Source: an uncultured Gammaproteobacteria bacterium (lineage in GTDB: Bacteria > Pseudomonadota > Gammaproteobacteria > PS1 > Pseudothioglobaceae). Taken from it: DNA of 64,000 nucleotides. The notes under the pieces were generated by a model. That model was not told the origin of the DNA. It saw nothing but the letters and a program-made list of their open reading frames with translations, and did no database searches. Position 1 is the first letter of the stretch. Every line of letters starts with the position of its first letter. The position numbers and the translations under genes were made by a program. This document shows, in pieces, positions 11,236 to 18,402 of this stretch. Location: positions 62,001 to 126,000 of the forward strand of contig CACDVH010000001.1 of NCBI GenBank assembly GCA_902556205.1, read 5' to 3'.

Positions 11236-12339
11236 CTAGATTCTCATTGGCATAATGATATATTGGTAGCTCTCGTCATCTATGGCGCTCAGAAGACAGG
11301 ACTTGTTCTCGCCGCCCGGTATTACCATATTAATGTTTTTTGAAGAAAGCTTCTCTAAAACTGAAATTAGGTAGTGAATATTAAACGCTATTTCAAGCTC
11401 TTTTTCTTGTCTGGTAACCTCAATTTGAGTTTCAGCTCTGCCTCTCTCCGAATGAGAAAAAATACTTAGCTTGTCGTCCCTAAAGACAAGTTTCACGCCT
11501 TTTGTTCTCTCATCAACAAATATCGAGGCCTGCTGAAGGCTTGATAAAAAATCTTCTCTATTAATAACGATTGTATTACTAAAATCCGTCGGCATCACCT
11601 GTTTGTAATTAGGAAAGTTGCCATCAATAAGGCGACTGATAATTTTTGTATTACTGTCAATAAGTGAAAAATAGTTATCAGACAAGTGGATCTCTGCAAT
11701 ATCCTGGGAGCTTTTATTCAAGAGCTTTGTGAGTTCTAAAACTGCCTTCCTTGGTAATATTACTGTCTTTTTTTCATCTAAATTATTCGTTTGATTGACT
11801 TCACCTATTGATAATCGGTGACCATCTGTTGCAACAACCGTCAAAGAGTCTGTGTTTAATTCAAAATAAAGCCCATTTAGATAGGCCCTAATGTCCTGGT
11901 TCCCCATAGAAAAACTGGTGTTTTCAATTAACTCTTTTAGGGCCTTCTGTTTGATTTTTATAATACTGGTGTTTTGCGTCTTTGGTAGAGCTGGGAAATC
12001 TAAGTGGTTAAATGTATTTAGTTCAAACGTGTTCTTGTTAGCGTTTAAATAAACCTTATTTTCTTCAATTTTAAATTTTATTTGGGTCTTTTCTGGAAGT
12101 TTTCTGACAATATCAATCAAGTCCTTGGCGTAAATAGTAAAGGTAACTTCTGAACTGCTTTTGATTTTAGAGGAGGCGCTTATTTCCAGCTCCATATCTG
12201 TTGTAGTTAGTGTGAGTGTGTTTTCACTCAGTTGGATTAATACATGAGACAGTATAGGAAGTGTTTGTTTTTTTTCTACAACACCGATAACGGTTTGTAA
12301 TGGTTCGATCAATTCTTCAACACTTAATTCCGTATTCAT
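11236..12339 (-). CDS. dnaN: DNA polymerase III beta subunit (sliding clamp)
   Basis: DnaN is the ring-shaped dimeric clamp that tethers polymerases to DNA. The 367-residue protein has the usual three repeated clamp domains, with the conserved segments ATDGHRLSIGE near residue 172 and the C-terminal YIIMPMRI tail that lines the partner-binding pocket. A Shine-Dalgarno-like AAGGGCAG precedes the ATG. The gene is separated from dnaA by an unusually AT-rich 206-bp gap, and recF follows directly. Confidence 0.97.
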   Translation of the reverse strand: MNTELSVEELIEPLQTVIGVVEKKQTLPILSHVLIQLSENTLTLTTTDMELEISASSKIKSSSEVTFTIYAKDLIDIVRKLPEKTQIKFKIEENKVYLNANKNTFELNTFNHLDFPALPKTQNTSIIKIKQKALKELIENTSFSMGNQDIRAYLNGLYFELNTDSLTVVATDGHRLSIGEVNQTNNLDEKKTVILPRKAVLELTKLLNKSSQDIAEIHLSDNYFSLIDSNTKIISRLIDGNFPNYKQVMPTDFSNTIVINREDFLSSLQQASIFVDERTKGVKLVFRDDKLSIFSHSERGRAETQIEVTRQEKELEIAFNIHYLISVLEKLSSKNINMVIPGGENKSCLLSAIDDESYQYIIMPMRI

Positions 12340-12545
12340 AAGCTGCCCTTCTTATTAAATTAATTATTGTTATTATTAGCTTAGTTTATTCTTGTTAGTT
12401 TCTACCTTTTAGTCATTAAAATCAATTAGCTAGGTTGTGACTATGTTGTTGATATCTTTGCTGATTAATTCTTAAGTTGTTGGTTATTATTCTAATTATA
12501 AAATGTTTTCTTTCATACTAACAACACAACTAATAATTATTTTGT
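12340..12545. other. AT-rich dnaA-dnaN intergenic region, candidate replication origin or dnaN promoter region
   Basis: This 206-bp gap is strongly AT-rich, with runs of TTATT/TAATT, and lies between dnaA and dnaN, where gammaproteobacterial origins or their duplex-unwinding elements sometimes lie. I found no exact DnaA box (TTATCCACA). The nearest is TGTTGATAT around 12444, which matches the reverse-strand consensus at 7 of 9 positions. The rpmH gene that usually lies upstream of dnaA is absent, so the origin may be elsewhere. Confidence 0.3.
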
Positions 12546-13859
12546 TTACAAGTTAGTAATTTTAATTTTAATGTTTTCTATATCGTTTTTTATTTCTTCA
12601 TTTGTCTCGATTAGTGTTTTGAGTTTTTCACAAGAGTAGAGCACAGTGGAGTGGTCACGATTTCCAAAATTTTGACCGATTTTTGCAAGGGATAATGTGG
12701 TAAGCTCATGACATAAATAGATGGCCATCTGTCTGGCTTTAACCAGGTGTTGTTTGCGAGAGTTTGAAACGAGGTCAGAGACAGTGATGCCATAATATTT
12801 GCTGACTGTTTTTTGGACTTCGTTTACCTCAATAAATAATTTCTTGGGCTTGATTAAATCTCCAAGTGCTCCCTCAACCACATCCTTGGTAATAAGGGAG
12901 TGATCGATTTGGGAAAAGTCCACAAACGCCTTAAGTTTTAGTAAGGCGCCCTCTAAGTCTCTGACGTTTGAGACAACATGACCCGCAATAAATAAAGCAA
13001 CATCCTCAGTGAGGTTTAGTGAAATTTGTAGATTTTGAGATTTTTTTAGCAATATGGCTGCCCTCATTTCTAACTCAGGCGCCGAGAGTTGTAAGTTTAG
13101 CCCTTGAGAAAACCTTGTTTTTAGTCTGTTTTCAAGATCTTTTATGTTTTTAGGCGGCTGGTCACAAGTAAAGATGATTTGTTTTTTGGTGCTGAAAAGA
13201 AAATTAAAAACATGAAAAAACTCCTCCTGAGACTTGTCCTTTCCTGCGATGAGATGGATGTCATCAACCAATAACAGGTCAGCAGACTGATAAAAAAGCT
13301 TCACGTTTTCTATGGTATTGTGCCTTAAGCTTGTTGTAATGTTTCTAACAAAATCCATTAGAGGTACATAGATTATTTTTGAGCTAGGATTCTTTTCAAG
13401 AGCCAGATGTCCAGCTGCTTGCATAAGGTGGGTTTTTCCTAGGCCCGACTCACCATAAATAATAAAAGGGTTGTAAGGAGAGGCGCCAATTTTTTCTGCA
13501 ATTTGCCTGCTGGCAAGAGCAGCGACTTGATTCGCTGTTCCTAAAACCAAGTTGTCAAAAGTGTATTCAGGAAAAAGTGGTGTGGTGTGATGCTTGGTTT
13601 GGGTGTTTGATTTTTTTTGAGTCTCGGCTATCCCAAAGCGAACTTTAATTTTTCGATCGTGCTCTGACACTGCAAGTAGAATTGCTGATTCTAGGCTTTT
13701 GTGATTATTGATATACTTTAGAGCAGAGGCGCTAGGGGCATTAAGATAAAGAGTTTCGTTTCTCTCAGAGGCTTGAAGTGGTTTAACCCATACACTATAC
13801 TCACCGAGTGGAAGAGAGTTTTTAAGAGAGTCTAAACATTTGGCCCAGGTCTGTGACAT
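12546..13859 (-). CDS. dnaA: Chromosomal replication initiator DnaA
   Basis: DnaA is the AAA+ initiator that binds DnaA boxes and melts the origin. The 437-residue protein has the N-terminal DnaB-interaction domain (to about 85), a short linker, and the AAA+ domain with Walker A GESGLGKTHLMQA near 135 and Walker B LLLVDDIH near 195. The C-terminal DNA-binding domain has the signature RDHSTVLYSCEKL near 404. The linker is short, making the protein slightly smaller than E. coli DnaA (467). It is divergent from a TMADH-like gene with 118 bp between them; rpmH and rnpA are not next to it. Confidence 0.98.
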   Translation of the reverse strand: MSQTWAKCLDSLKNSLPLGEYSVWVKPLQASERNETLYLNAPSASALKYINNHKSLESAILLAVSEHDRKIKVRFGIAETQKKSNTQTKHHTTPLFPEYTFDNLVLGTANQVAALASRQIAEKIGASPYNPFIIYGESGLGKTHLMQAAGHLALEKNPSSKIIYVPLMDFVRNITTSLRHNTIENVKLFYQSADLLLVDDIHLIAGKDKSQEEFFHVFNFLFSTKKQIIFTCDQPPKNIKDLENRLKTRFSQGLNLQLSAPELEMRAAILLKKSQNLQISLNLTEDVALFIAGHVVSNVRDLEGALLKLKAFVDFSQIDHSLITKDVVEGALGDLIKPKKLFIEVNEVQKTVSKYYGITVSDLVSNSRKQHLVKARQMAIYLCHELTTLSLAKIGQNFGNRDHSTVLYSCEKLKTLIETNEEIKNDIENIKIKITNL

Positions 13860-13977
13860 TGGCTTCTAAAAAGCTCGAAATTAAAATTCTAATGATACCT
13901 GTAATGATGTTAATTTTGATTAAAGCATTGAGTAGAATTGTCTGATTTAATTGCTACGATTATTGTATAACTGAACT

Positions 13978-16041
13978 ATGAATAAGAATCCATATGCTCG
14001 CCTTTTTGAGCCAGTTCAAATAGGCCCTGTTGTCACAAAAAATCGCTTTTATCAGGTGCCTCATTGTTGTGGTATGGGGCACGTAAGGCCAAGAGCCCAT
14101 GCCGCCATGAGAGGTGTTAAGGCCAAGGGAGGGTGGGGCGTTGTTAGCACTGAGGAGGCTGAAATTCACCCTAGTTCAGACCTGGCTCCCTATGCAGAGC
14201 AGAGGATTTGGGATAAAAAAGACATTCCAGCGCTTCAGTTGATGACAGAGGCTGTGCATGAGCACGGCGCTTTAGCTGCTATCGAGCTCACCCACAGCGG
14301 GCATAACTCAACCAACCTTTTTTCAAGAATTCCGGCCATGTCACCCAATGCTCAGGCGGTCAATTTTTTATATCCAAAACAAGCCAGAAGGATGAACAAA
14401 AAAGATATTTCAGACTTTAGAGCTTGGCATCGACAGGCTGCCCTAAACGCTAAAGCTGCAGGCTTTGACATTGTTTACGTTTATGCAGGGCACGGCATGT
14501 CTGTGGCCCAGCAATTTATATTGCCTGATATGAATAATCGTTCTGATGAGTATGGGGGAAGTTTGGAAAATAGGTTGAGACTTACAAGAGAATTGCTTGA
14601 AGAAACGAGAGACGCGATTGGAGATAGTTGCGGCATTGCTTTTAGGTTTGCTGTTGATGAGCTTAAAGGAAAAGACGGGATGCAGTTTCAGGAAGAGGGG
14701 CGCGCAGTAGTGGAGATCCTGGCAGAGTACCCCGATCTTTGGGATGTAAATGTATCTGATTGGTCCAACGATTCTCAAACCTCACGATTTCAGCCAGAAG
14801 AGGCTTACCAAATGCCCTATGTTGAGTTTGTAAAAAGTATTACCACCAAGCCTGTAGTTGGAGTTGGGAGGCTGACCTCTCCAGACCTTATGGTTAAGCT
14901 TGTTGAGAGCGGGGCTTTAGATTTAATTGGCGCGGCTAGGCCCTCTATAGCAGATCCTTATTTGCCCAATAAAATTAAAGAACAAAAGACAGACCAAATC
15001 AAAGAGTGTATTGGTTGTAATATCTGCGTGTCGAGTGATAACTTTACGGTTCCGATTCGCTGCACGCAAAACCCCACTATGGGAGAGGAGTGGAGAAGAG
15101 GCTGGGATCCAGAATACATTAAACCTAAAATTACAGATCAGAGGGCTCTTGTTGTCGGTTCAGGTCCATCAGGATTAGAGTGCACAGTTCAGTTAGCCAG
15201 GCGTGGATATCAAGTTATTTTGGCAGAGTCTGAAAACGAGCTGGGCGGGAGAGTTTTGTTTGAGTCTAGCCTTAGAGGCCTTTCTGCATGGAAAAGAGTG
15301 GTTGATAATAGGGTTCATGAGATTCTTCAGAAGAGTAATATAGAGGTTTATAAAGAGAGTAGGTTGAAAGCAGAACACATTGATGAGCTTGGCATCAACA
15401 ACATATTTTTGGCTACTGGCTCAAGTTGGCGAAAAGATGGAATTGGAAGAAGCAGAAGAAAGCCTATCTCAGGCCTTGAGACCATTACAGTCTATTCTCC
15501 AGAGGAGGCCGTTCAAAACTATAAAGATATAAAGGGCCCAATCGTCATCTATGATGATGAGCAGGGATACCTAGCCGGAGTGGTTGCAGACCACCTTATT
15601 GCTAAGAATATTGAAGTTGTGTTTGTAACGCCTGCCAGCGTTGTCTCTCCATGGACCGATTCCACCCTGGAACAAAAAAGGGTTCAAGCAGGCTTAATTA
15701 GCTCTGGAGTCAAAATTATGTGTAACCATTCTATTAGCAAAATAGAGAATAGTGCCGCGCAGCTAGAGTGTACTTATACAGGCTCAATTACTGAACTGCC
15801 TTGTGAGACAATTGTTATGGTGACAGAGCGCATATCTGATACCACGCTTTATGACAGCCTAGTTCAAAATAATCTAGAAGGAAAAACACAATACAATGTT
15901 CAAATTATCGGTGATGCTGAGGCCCCCGGTCTTATAGCGGATGCGGTTTATTTAGGGCATTTAGCAGCACAAAATTTTGAAGCAGATGAAGCAGACATTC
16001 AAAAAGGAATGTTTATGAGAGAGATGCCAAGCCTTAAATAG
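13978..16041 (+). CDS. Trimethylamine-dehydrogenase-like flavoprotein (FMN, 4Fe-4S, pyridine-nucleotide-disulfide fold)
   Basis: This 687-residue protein matches the TMADH/dimethylamine dehydrogenase architecture. An FMN-binding old-yellow-enzyme barrel comes first, then a 4Fe-4S cluster with cysteines at 344, 347, 350 and 362, then an ADP-binding fold with VVGSGPSGLE near 390. The FMN-attaching cysteine is kept (C30 in FYQVPHC), as are the Tyr-His pair in VYVYAGH and an Asp following a Trp near 260 that align with TMADH's catalytic triad. Two of the three aromatic residues forming the TMA bowl differ: Tyr60 aligns with Glu60, and Trp355 with Asp354. The chemistry is therefore probably amine or related C-N oxidation passing electrons to an ETF-type acceptor, but the substrate is probably not TMA. 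No ETF or formaldehyde gene is adjacent. 2,4-dienoyl-CoA reductase is a less likely alternative. Confidence 0.8.
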   Translation: MNKNPYARLFEPVQIGPVVTKNRFYQVPHCCGMGHVRPRAHAAMRGVKAKGGWGVVSTEEAEIHPSSDLAPYAEQRIWDKKDIPALQLMTEAVHEHGALAAIELTHSGHNSTNLFSRIPAMSPNAQAVNFLYPKQARRMNKKDISDFRAWHRQAALNAKAAGFDIVYVYAGHGMSVAQQFILPDMNNRSDEYGGSLENRLRLTRELLEETRDAIGDSCGIAFRFAVDELKGKDGMQFQEEGRAVVEILAEYPDLWDVNVSDWSNDSQTSRFQPEEAYQMPYVEFVKSITTKPVVGVGRLTSPDLMVKLVESGALDLIGAARPSIADPYLPNKIKEQKTDQIKECIGCNICVSSDNFTVPIRCTQNPTMGEEWRRGWDPEYIKPKITDQRALVVGSGPSGLECTVQLARRGYQVILAESENELGGRVLFESSLRGLSAWKRVVDNRVHEILQKSNIEVYKESRLKAEHIDELGINNIFLATGSSWRKDGIGRSRRKPISGLETITVYSPEEAVQNYKDIKGPIVIYDDEQGYLAGVVADHLIAKNIEVVFVTPASVVSPWTDSTLEQKRVQAGLISSGVKIMCNHSISKIENSAAQLECTYTGSITELPCETIVMVTERISDTTLYDSLVQNNLEGKTQYNVQIIGDAEAPGLIADAVYLGHLAAQNFEADEADIQKGMFMREMPSLK

Positions 16042-16119
16042 GCGCTAAAAGCCCTTTCTTGATTGATTTTGTAAGTGTTTTAGAGTAACATTGCCCTCTT
16101 TTTATGAAGGCCAAAAGGG

Positions 16120-16866
16120 ATGCGAAAAACGATAGTTGCAGGAAACTGGAAGATGAATGCGAGTAAAGAATCAGTAAATTCTCTCATTAAGGGCATTCTT
16201 TCAGGAATGAGTGATGTTTCCTCTGACGTTATAGTTTGTGCTCCTTTCCCGTATCTTTCTCAAGTAGAGTCTTTAATCATCAATTCTGATCTAATGCTTG
16301 GTGCGCAAAACCTTAACGTGAATTTAAAAGGGGCGTTCACAGGCGAAGTCAGTGCAGATATGATTAAAGACTTCGGCGCTCAACATGTCATTGTTGGCCA
16401 CTCAGAGAGAAGAAGTCTTTACGGTGAAACAAGCACAGTTGTTGCAGAAAAAACAAAAGCAGCGATTGATGCTGGACTAACCCCGCTTCTTTGTGTTGGC
16501 GAGTCCCTCGAAGAGAGAGAGTCCGGAAGAACTGAAGCCGTTGTTGCAGAGCAGCTTAATGCTGTAATCAGTCTTCTTGGAATAGATGCTTTTGATGGTA
16601 TTATTATTGCGTATGAGCCAGTTTGGGCGATTGGAACAGGTTTAACAGCCTCTCCTGAACAAGCCCAGTCAGTTCATTTATTTATTCGCAAACTTTTGGC
16701 TGATAGCAGTGAGAGAGTTGCTCAAAAAACACCCATACTTTATGGTGGAAGCATGAATGCTGGCAATGCTGCTGATCTAATTTCATGTGCAGACATTGAT
16801 GGCGGGCTCATTGGTGGTGCCGCTCTTAAAGCAGACGATTTTTTACAAATATGTAAGGCAGGTTAA
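16120..16866 (+). CDS. tpiA: Triosephosphate isomerase
   Basis: TpiA interconverts dihydroxyacetone phosphate and glyceraldehyde 3-phosphate in glycolysis, gluconeogenesis and the Calvin cycle. The 248-residue barrel has the catalytic lysine in GNWKMN (residue 11), the histidine in VGHSERR near 95, the glutamate in AYEPVWAIGTG near 167, and the phosphate loop GGSMN and GGLIGGAAL. Length is standard. secG begins one base after its stop, the common gammaproteobacterial tpiA-secG-tRNA-Leu order. Confidence 0.98.
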   Translation: MRKTIVAGNWKMNASKESVNSLIKGILSGMSDVSSDVIVCAPFPYLSQVESLIINSDLMLGAQNLNVNLKGAFTGEVSADMIKDFGAQHVIVGHSERRSLYGETSTVVAEKTKAAIDAGLTPLLCVGESLEERESGRTEAVVAEQLNAVISLLGIDAFDGIIIAYEPVWAIGTGLTASPEQAQSVHLFIRKLLADSSERVAQKTPILYGGSMNAGNAADLISCADIDGGLIGGAALKADDFLQICKAG

Positions 16867-16867
16867 T

Positions 16868-17197
16868 ATGACGTTTCAAATTATTTTAGTAATTCATGTG
16901 TTATTGGCTCTAGGGCTTGTTGGGCTGATTCTTATCCAGCACGGCAAAGGCGCTGATGCAGGAGCCGCATTTGGCTCAGGTGCAGCAGGCTCAGTTTTTG
17001 GTGCGAGAGGAGCCCACTCGTTTCTATATAAACTAACTGCAGTTCTGGCTATTGCGTTTTTTGTAACCAGCATAAGTCTGGCTTACTTTGCATCGAATGA
17101 GGGGGCCGCTATAGACCCTGAACAAAGCATTATGACCCAAAGCGTTATGAGTGATGATGGCTTTGATTCAGACACAAGCGAAATTCCAAGCAACTAA
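16868..17197 (+). CDS. secG: SecG subunit of the protein translocase
   Basis: SecG is a small two-helix inner-membrane subunit that assists SecYEG-mediated export. I start it at the ATG one base after the tpiA stop rather than at upstream in-frame codons within tpiA, giving 109 residues beginning MTFQIILVIHVLLA. Helices lie at about 3-20 and 53-73. Between them is the conserved glycine-rich loop with HGKGADAGAAFGSGAAGSVF. A hydrophilic, acidic C-terminal tail follows. The coupling with tpiA suggests translation from one message. tRNA-Leu follows after 5 bp. Confidence 0.93.
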   Translation: MTFQIILVIHVLLALGLVGLILIQHGKGADAGAAFGSGAAGSVFGARGAHSFLYKLTAVLAIAFFVTSISLAYFASNEGAAIDPEQSIMTQSVMSDDGFDSDTSEIPSN

Positions 17198-17202
17198 ATT
17201 AA

Positions 17203-17287
17203 GCCGTCGTGGTGAAATTGGTAGACACGCAGCCTTGAGGGGGCTGTAGCGCAAGCTGTGACGGTTCGACTCCGTCCGACGGCACCA
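17203..17287 (+). tRNA. tRNA-Leu (anticodon GAG)
   Basis: A complete class II tRNA is visible. The acceptor stem GCCGTCG pairs with CGACGGC and is followed by an encoded ACCA end. The D-arm includes GGTGAAATTGGTAGACAC. The anticodon stem CAGCC/GGCTG closes the 7-base loop TTGAGGG, giving anticodon GAG. A long variable arm (TAGCGCAAGCTGTG) and the T-arm with GGTTCGACTCC follow. It reads CUC and CUU leucine codons. Its position right after secG is conserved in gammaproteobacteria. Confidence 0.97.
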
Positions 17288-17353
17288 CTTAATTTACCTG
17301 TATTAAAACTCTTTGTTGTTGTACAATCAGCATAGTTTCTCACTTGCTATTCT

Positions 17354-18262
17354 ATGAACTTTCTTAATAAAACTGTCCTTAAGGGGATAGGCTTGATGCT
17401 TTTGGGTATGAGCACTGTTCCATTTTTAGATGTCTTTGCAAAACTCTTGAGTGAGGATTATTCTGTGATGCAAGTTACATGGACTCGGTTTTTCTTCCAT
17501 GCCTGTTGGTTGGTGCCTATCATATTATGGCAACAAGTTGATTGGAAAAGAGTACCAGAAAGTCTAAGCCTCCAGTTTATGAGAGGATTGATGTTAACCT
17601 TGGCCACGCTTTTCTTTTTCGCGGCCATTAAATCTAACCCTATTCCTAACGCACTCACTCTGCTTTTTATTTCTCCTTTGGTTGTGGCTATTCTCTCACC
17701 AAGCTTGTTGGGAGAGAGGTTTGATTCACTCATTGGAGCCGGAGTAGTGGTAGGATTTATAGGTGTTGTGGTTGTATTACAACCTACAGGAGATGAGTTT
17801 AAGCCAAGCCTATTGCTTGCTGTTGTTTCAGGCGTGTGTTATGCGCTCTATATTATCTTTACAAAAAAACTCTCCTTTAGGGCGCCGCCAGTTCTTACCC
17901 TTTTTTATTCTGCTGCTGTTGGAATGGTCATTATGTTGCCTCTAGCCTTATTAACTTGGACAGCGCCTGACATGAAAGGAGTTTTGTTAGGCGCCGCTAT
18001 GGGGTTTTTTGCTGCAGCATCACATTTCTTCATCATTAAGGCCTTTGAGTTTGCAAGTGCCTCTGAGCTAAGCCCCTTTAATTATTTTGAAATTGTAGGT
18101 GCTATTACTTTAAGCTATATCATCTTTGGCTATATTCCAAACCTACAGGCAGTTATTGGCTTGTTTGTAATTATAGGAAGCGGTCTCTTTGTCTCATGGC
18201 GCGTTATGAAAAATAATGGTGGACAAGCAGAAGATAAAGAAAAACTAATAGAGCCTTTATAG
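17354..18262 (+). CDS. EamA/DMT-family inner-membrane transporter
   Basis: This 302-residue protein is almost entirely hydrophobic, with about ten predicted membrane helices arranged as two EamA repeats (roughly 10-140 and 155-285). The first repeat has MQVTWTRFFFHA and the second ASELSPFNYFEIVGAI, both typical of the drug/metabolite transporter superfamily. Members export or import amino acids, nucleotides or other metabolites, and the substrate cannot be read from sequence. It stands alone between tRNA-Leu and the RND gene; a second, distinct EamA gene lies at 54.6 kb. Confidence 0.85.
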   Translation: MNFLNKTVLKGIGLMLLGMSTVPFLDVFAKLLSEDYSVMQVTWTRFFFHACWLVPIILWQQVDWKRVPESLSLQFMRGLMLTLATLFFFAAIKSNPIPNALTLLFISPLVVAILSPSLLGERFDSLIGAGVVVGFIGVVVVLQPTGDEFKPSLLLAVVSGVCYALYIIFTKKLSFRAPPVLTLFYSAAVGMVIMLPLALLTWTAPDMKGVLLGAAMGFFAAASHFFIIKAFEFASASELSPFNYFEIVGAITLSYIIFGYIPNLQAVIGLFVIIGSGLFVSWRVMKNNGGQAEDKEKLIEPL

Positions 18263-18310
18263 ACCAATCATTTCTTATAAGGTGAAAAACACATTTTTTC
18301 CTTGTATTTT

Positions 18311-18367
18311 TTGAACAAAGCCTATTTCAGTTCAATATAATATTCGAGCTTAATGCTTATTAAGCTC
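18311..18367 (+). promoter_or_regulatory. Promoter-like sequence followed by an inverted repeat, upstream of the RND exporter
   Basis: TTGAAC (18311-18316) and a perfect TATAAT (18336-18341) lie 19 bp apart, a longer spacer than ideal. Directly after the -10 box sits a perfect inverted repeat with arms GAGCTTAA (18346-18353) and TTAAGCTC (18360-18367) and a 6-base loop. It covers the likely transcription start, where a repressor could bind; it could also form a 5' hairpin in the message. No T-run follows, so it is not a terminator. Confidence 0.4.
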
Positions 18368-18402
18368 AACGCATCAATTAATTATCAAATCATTCAACAC
18401 AT

